Assembly (NCBI GenBank): GCA_013399305.1
Contig: VXAI01000068.1
Coordinates: 2,526,924-2,590,923, forward strand
Source: Rostratula benghalensis
Lineage: Eukaryota; Chordata; Aves; Charadriiformes; Rostratulidae
DNA: 64,000 bases
Reading direction: 5' to 3'
The notes beneath the pieces are model-generated. The model saw only the letters and a list, made by a program, of their open reading frames with translations. It searched no databases and was not told where the DNA came from. How positions within the stretch are numbered: position 1 is the stretch's first letter; every line of letters starts with the position of its first letter. The position numbers were made by a program, and so were the translations under genes. This document shows, piece after piece, positions 61,001 to 64,000 of the stretch.

Positions 61001-63962
61001 AAAACCCTAATACTTATTATACCTATATTTCAGTGCATTAGAATCAAACTCAAAACTTGGGTGCATTAGATAAGGAGAAGCTGTGAAATATCTCCAAAAT
61101 TAGAGAACTATCTGTCATTTCCTACACAGTATCTGGCACTTTTGGACATCTAAAATGTTGAAACCAGGAAAGGTTGTGGTCAGATCAAGCTTTATAGCTT
61201 TGGTACTGTTGTGAGTGGGGCATTAGACTAATGGAGAAGCCAGACAAGAATGCTGCCCTGGCTTCACCTTCCTGGTCTGTGCTGGAGTGTGTGCACAGCT
61301 GGAGCGGTCGGAGGGCTGGATAGCAAACATGATCCAGAAATTGAAGCTGGATTGACTGAGGCTGTTGGTAACACATTGCAGCAAACACAGCTGACTTCAA
61401 AAAGGCCTATTTATTTTCCCCTCACAATGGTGTCAGAACAGTGCATGGGGGTGACAGCTAACAGAGGAGAACCCTCTCTTGGCTCAGCCCTATCAGCCTG
61501 CAGCTCCTCACTGGGGAAAAGATGTTTGCAGACACTGGATGCCACTGCAGTGTGGGTGAAGGATGGGTGGCCAGGCAGGGAGTGCTCCTTTCAGTGTTAT
61601 GGGACCTACTTTACATGCAATACTGGGAAGAGCTGGATGTGGTTGAAGGTTTATTACCAGTAAAATCTGAGAGGAAAAGAAACAATGGACTGTGTTATGC
61701 AGAAATGCATGTCCAAGTGTCGCTCTTTGCACCACATGTCCATCTCTTACATTTCTATTCCAACATGTATATTTTCTGGGTACATAAACACCTCTTCTAC
61801 CATGGGAGTGATATTTTCCAGTGGTGAGAAACTGAGGGAATTGTAGAAGGTCTTACAAGAACTTCTGATTAAACAGGTAGTTGACCCTAAATTTCTTGTG
61901 TTGGGTTAGTGGTCTTACTGGTGCCCCAGGCTACCTCGATGGAAGGAAAACATCCTTAAGGTATCTCCCTCACTAGCTTCTGTGGAAGGTGCACAGAAGA
62001 TGAGCAGCTCTGTAGCTGATTCAAATGGAGCATCCCTGCAGAGTGGCAGTTGCCAGCGAGGCACTGATATGCACTGAAGGAGCACCATTTTCTGGGCTGC
62101 TGCAGCTCTTACCTGCAACAATATACAGAGACAACAGAATATCTGCAGCTTTTCCTATTTGTCTTTTGTTTTCTGGTAGTAAAGGGCTGAGAAGTGCTGT
62201 GAATCAAAACATTAGCTACAACCACACAGCTGTCACAGCGACCTGTTCTGCAGCCTGCTGCACTGGCGTTGCTTCATGTTGGAGGAATGAGCTGTAATGT
62301 GCAGGGAAAGGTAAAGCTTGTTCTTGCCTCAGAGTAAATGAACTCTAGAAAGTGTGCATTCCCATGGTTTGGACCAGTTTCCTGGATTGCCAAGGAAGGC
62401 AACAAAGGAGTGGTGAAGGAAACATTTTCTAAAACATTTATGGCAGCTTGGAGAATTCCTCTTCTGAAGCATTCTTATAATTGCTGTGACCTACAGCTGG
62501 TTGAACACTCATCCCACTGTAAAGTTTTGCTACGGAAAAAGGTTGATTTCAATAGTCAAGGCATATCTCTCCTGGTAAACTTGTCTGAGAAATTCTTTTG
62601 AAGTTACTCATTTTGGTAAGATTGGAAACACACAAAATTAAAGTACAATGCTGTTCAGGCTGTCCTCCAATCACAAGAAGCCTTCAGCTTTGACACCCAG
62701 CTTTGATCTAACTTCTCTTGATGCCAGACCTGTATCATTAGTCTGTGTTTCCTACATTTAAAAATCTATCTCGAGACTAGCACTAGGGTATGCTGGCATG
62801 ATTGCACAAGAGATGTAGTGATTGGAAGCTCTGTCACACGTACTTATCAGCATACCTATGTGTTTGATGATAACGTGTATTGGTCTGTCTGCAGTACTAG
62901 CCAAGAAGTGGGCTCAGATCAAAGTCTGTCATTTCTTTAAATACCTTCCAGTTGCTTCTGCATCTATGAGCTACTCTGTTCTCTTCCAGTTCAAACAAAA
63001 AGCTGGTTGCTTGTAGCCATTTGTAGTTTGTGCTAAAACAGAAGAGAGGGAGAGACTGTAAATCATTCTGGGTGACTATTGCTTGTGCCTGTTAATGGAC
63101 AACTTTTGGATGGAGGCAGGTGTTACAAAGGCATCTCACCAGTACAAACATTCTCAGTCCAGCACTCGGTACCTCCGCTCTTTCAAAGAGTTTTTCACTA
63201 TGTTATCTGGAAAGCTGGAGCCCTTCCGAGTGCTAGAGCTGCTGTGATGTCTGTTGCATTCATCATCATCTTCTTGCTGTCACCTTGTTCCTCTCACCGA
63301 GGATTGTCTTTCTCGGTACAGTTCAGCTGAGAGCCACCAACAGGCAGTTTGTGGGTGCCTTCCCAGCAAGGGTTTCTTCAGTTATTCTGAAACCTTTTCT
63401 CATCATATCTTGGTTTTTTGTTTTGTTTTGTGTTTTTTTTTTTTTTCTTCCTAGCTAAATGAAGTGGAAGGAAGGCTGATATTCCAGAGAGGTTAGCTGA
63501 CCTAGGTTTCTTGCCTAGCAAACAGGCTCTAAGACAGGTCTCTGTGCACTCACTATGCAGCAGAAAAACCTCACTGGGTGACACCATGAAAGCTGTTGTG
63601 GATTTAAACACCCCAACATTCTGTTCCAAATCACGCTGAAGTTCCCTGTCTTAACTGCAAAGCCCTTTATTACATGCAACAAGGTGCCTTTTTCCCCAGA
63701 GGCTCGGCAGCCTGCTCACTCAACAGCCTGCTCTCTCAGCAGAAGGGATGAGTCCCCATACAGAAGCACTGCAAAAAAAGGGAAATATTTTGGCCAGTTA
63801 ACGTCCACGGCAAAACTAGAAGATAACTTTAGTGGCCTGTGATTTTCATCTAAGATCTTTTCTGCGAAGAAGCTGTGCTGACATAAAAAATACTTCTGTT
63901 CTTGACTTTGCTGGGACAATTTTGAGCTTTTCCTCTGATTTTTCTAAGACATGGAATCCCAT
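55084..63962. other. Long unique AT-rich stretch, no gene recognised
   Basis: About 8.9 kb has no recognised repeat family or exon chain. The longest ATG-initiated frame outside the CpG island lies here (61250-61663, plus, 137 codons). It has a hydrophobic start (MLPWLHLPGLCWSVC) and many cysteines but no known domain, so I treat it as chance. T/G-rich simple sequence lies at about 63413-63446. Confidence 0.4.
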
Positions 63963-64000
63963 CCCTTCCCTTCCCTTCCCTTCCCTTCCCTTCCCTTCCC
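63963..64000. repeat. (TTCCC)n pentanucleotide repeat, cut by the window edge
   Basis: The units are perfect from about 63963 to the last base, so the true length is unknown. One strand is purely pyrimidine and the other purely purine, giving triplex (H-DNA) potential. The array continues beyond the window. Confidence 0.95.

Noticed and set aside
1..64000. tRNA, rRNA, snRNA, CRISPR, operon or phage features
   Set aside because: No tRNA B-box-like GGTTCRANTCC, no rRNA or snRNA wording, no regularly spaced direct repeats with spacers, and no bacterial gene organisation were seen. The DNA is vertebrate in character.

Overview
The window looks like a bird chromosome, or at least a sauropsid one. 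The main evidence is five fragments of CR1-type LINE 3' ends with their characteristic motifs and A/T-rich ends. There are also older, decayed LINE remnants of the CR1/L3 type, a low overall repeat density, and an AT-rich background broken by one compact, very CpG-rich island. No bacterial, viral or organellar gene organisation is visible. No intact long protein gene, rRNA or tRNA was recognised. Apart from the CpG island, the longest open frames are about 100 to 140 codons, which is what chance gives in 64 kb of such DNA.

Layout. Positions 1-25.4 kb are AT-rich, mostly unique sequence with four CR1 fragments (105-292, 1512-1697, 8442-8512, 15765-15843). The same stretch holds a 38-base pure C tract (7615-7652), short G, A and TTTG tracts, and an unusual 53-bp hairpin at 4285-4337 built from four copies of GATGTCA/TGACATC. 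Positions about 25.42-26.91 kb form a CpG island with GC boxes, an ETS-type site and a duplicated 23-bp element. This is almost certainly a promoter. On the minus strand inside it, an ATG in perfect Kozak context is followed 56 bases later by a good splice donor, so I call it the likely first coding exon of a gene running leftwards. A phase-compatible candidate terminal exon with an AATAAA signal lies at 23758-23972.

From 26.9 to 64 kb the sequence is AT-rich intergenic or intronic DNA. It holds one CR1 fragment (27999-28258), a decayed CR1/L3-like LINE with recognisable reverse-transcriptase motifs (about 31470-33095), a second fragment of that type (39851-39932), homopolymers and small microsatellites. 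It ends in a (TTCCC)n repeat cut by the window edge. Three plus-strand stretches (38147-38281, 48620-48890, 54964-55083) have good splice signals and open frames and are listed as weak exon candidates. I could not assign any of them to a known protein.

How the parts work together: the only confident functional unit is the CpG-island promoter with its probable leftward gene. The rest is best read as introns, flanking DNA or noncoding transcripts. I did not find a convincing new biological system. The most unusual local structures are the GATGTCA hairpin and the duplicated element in the promoter.
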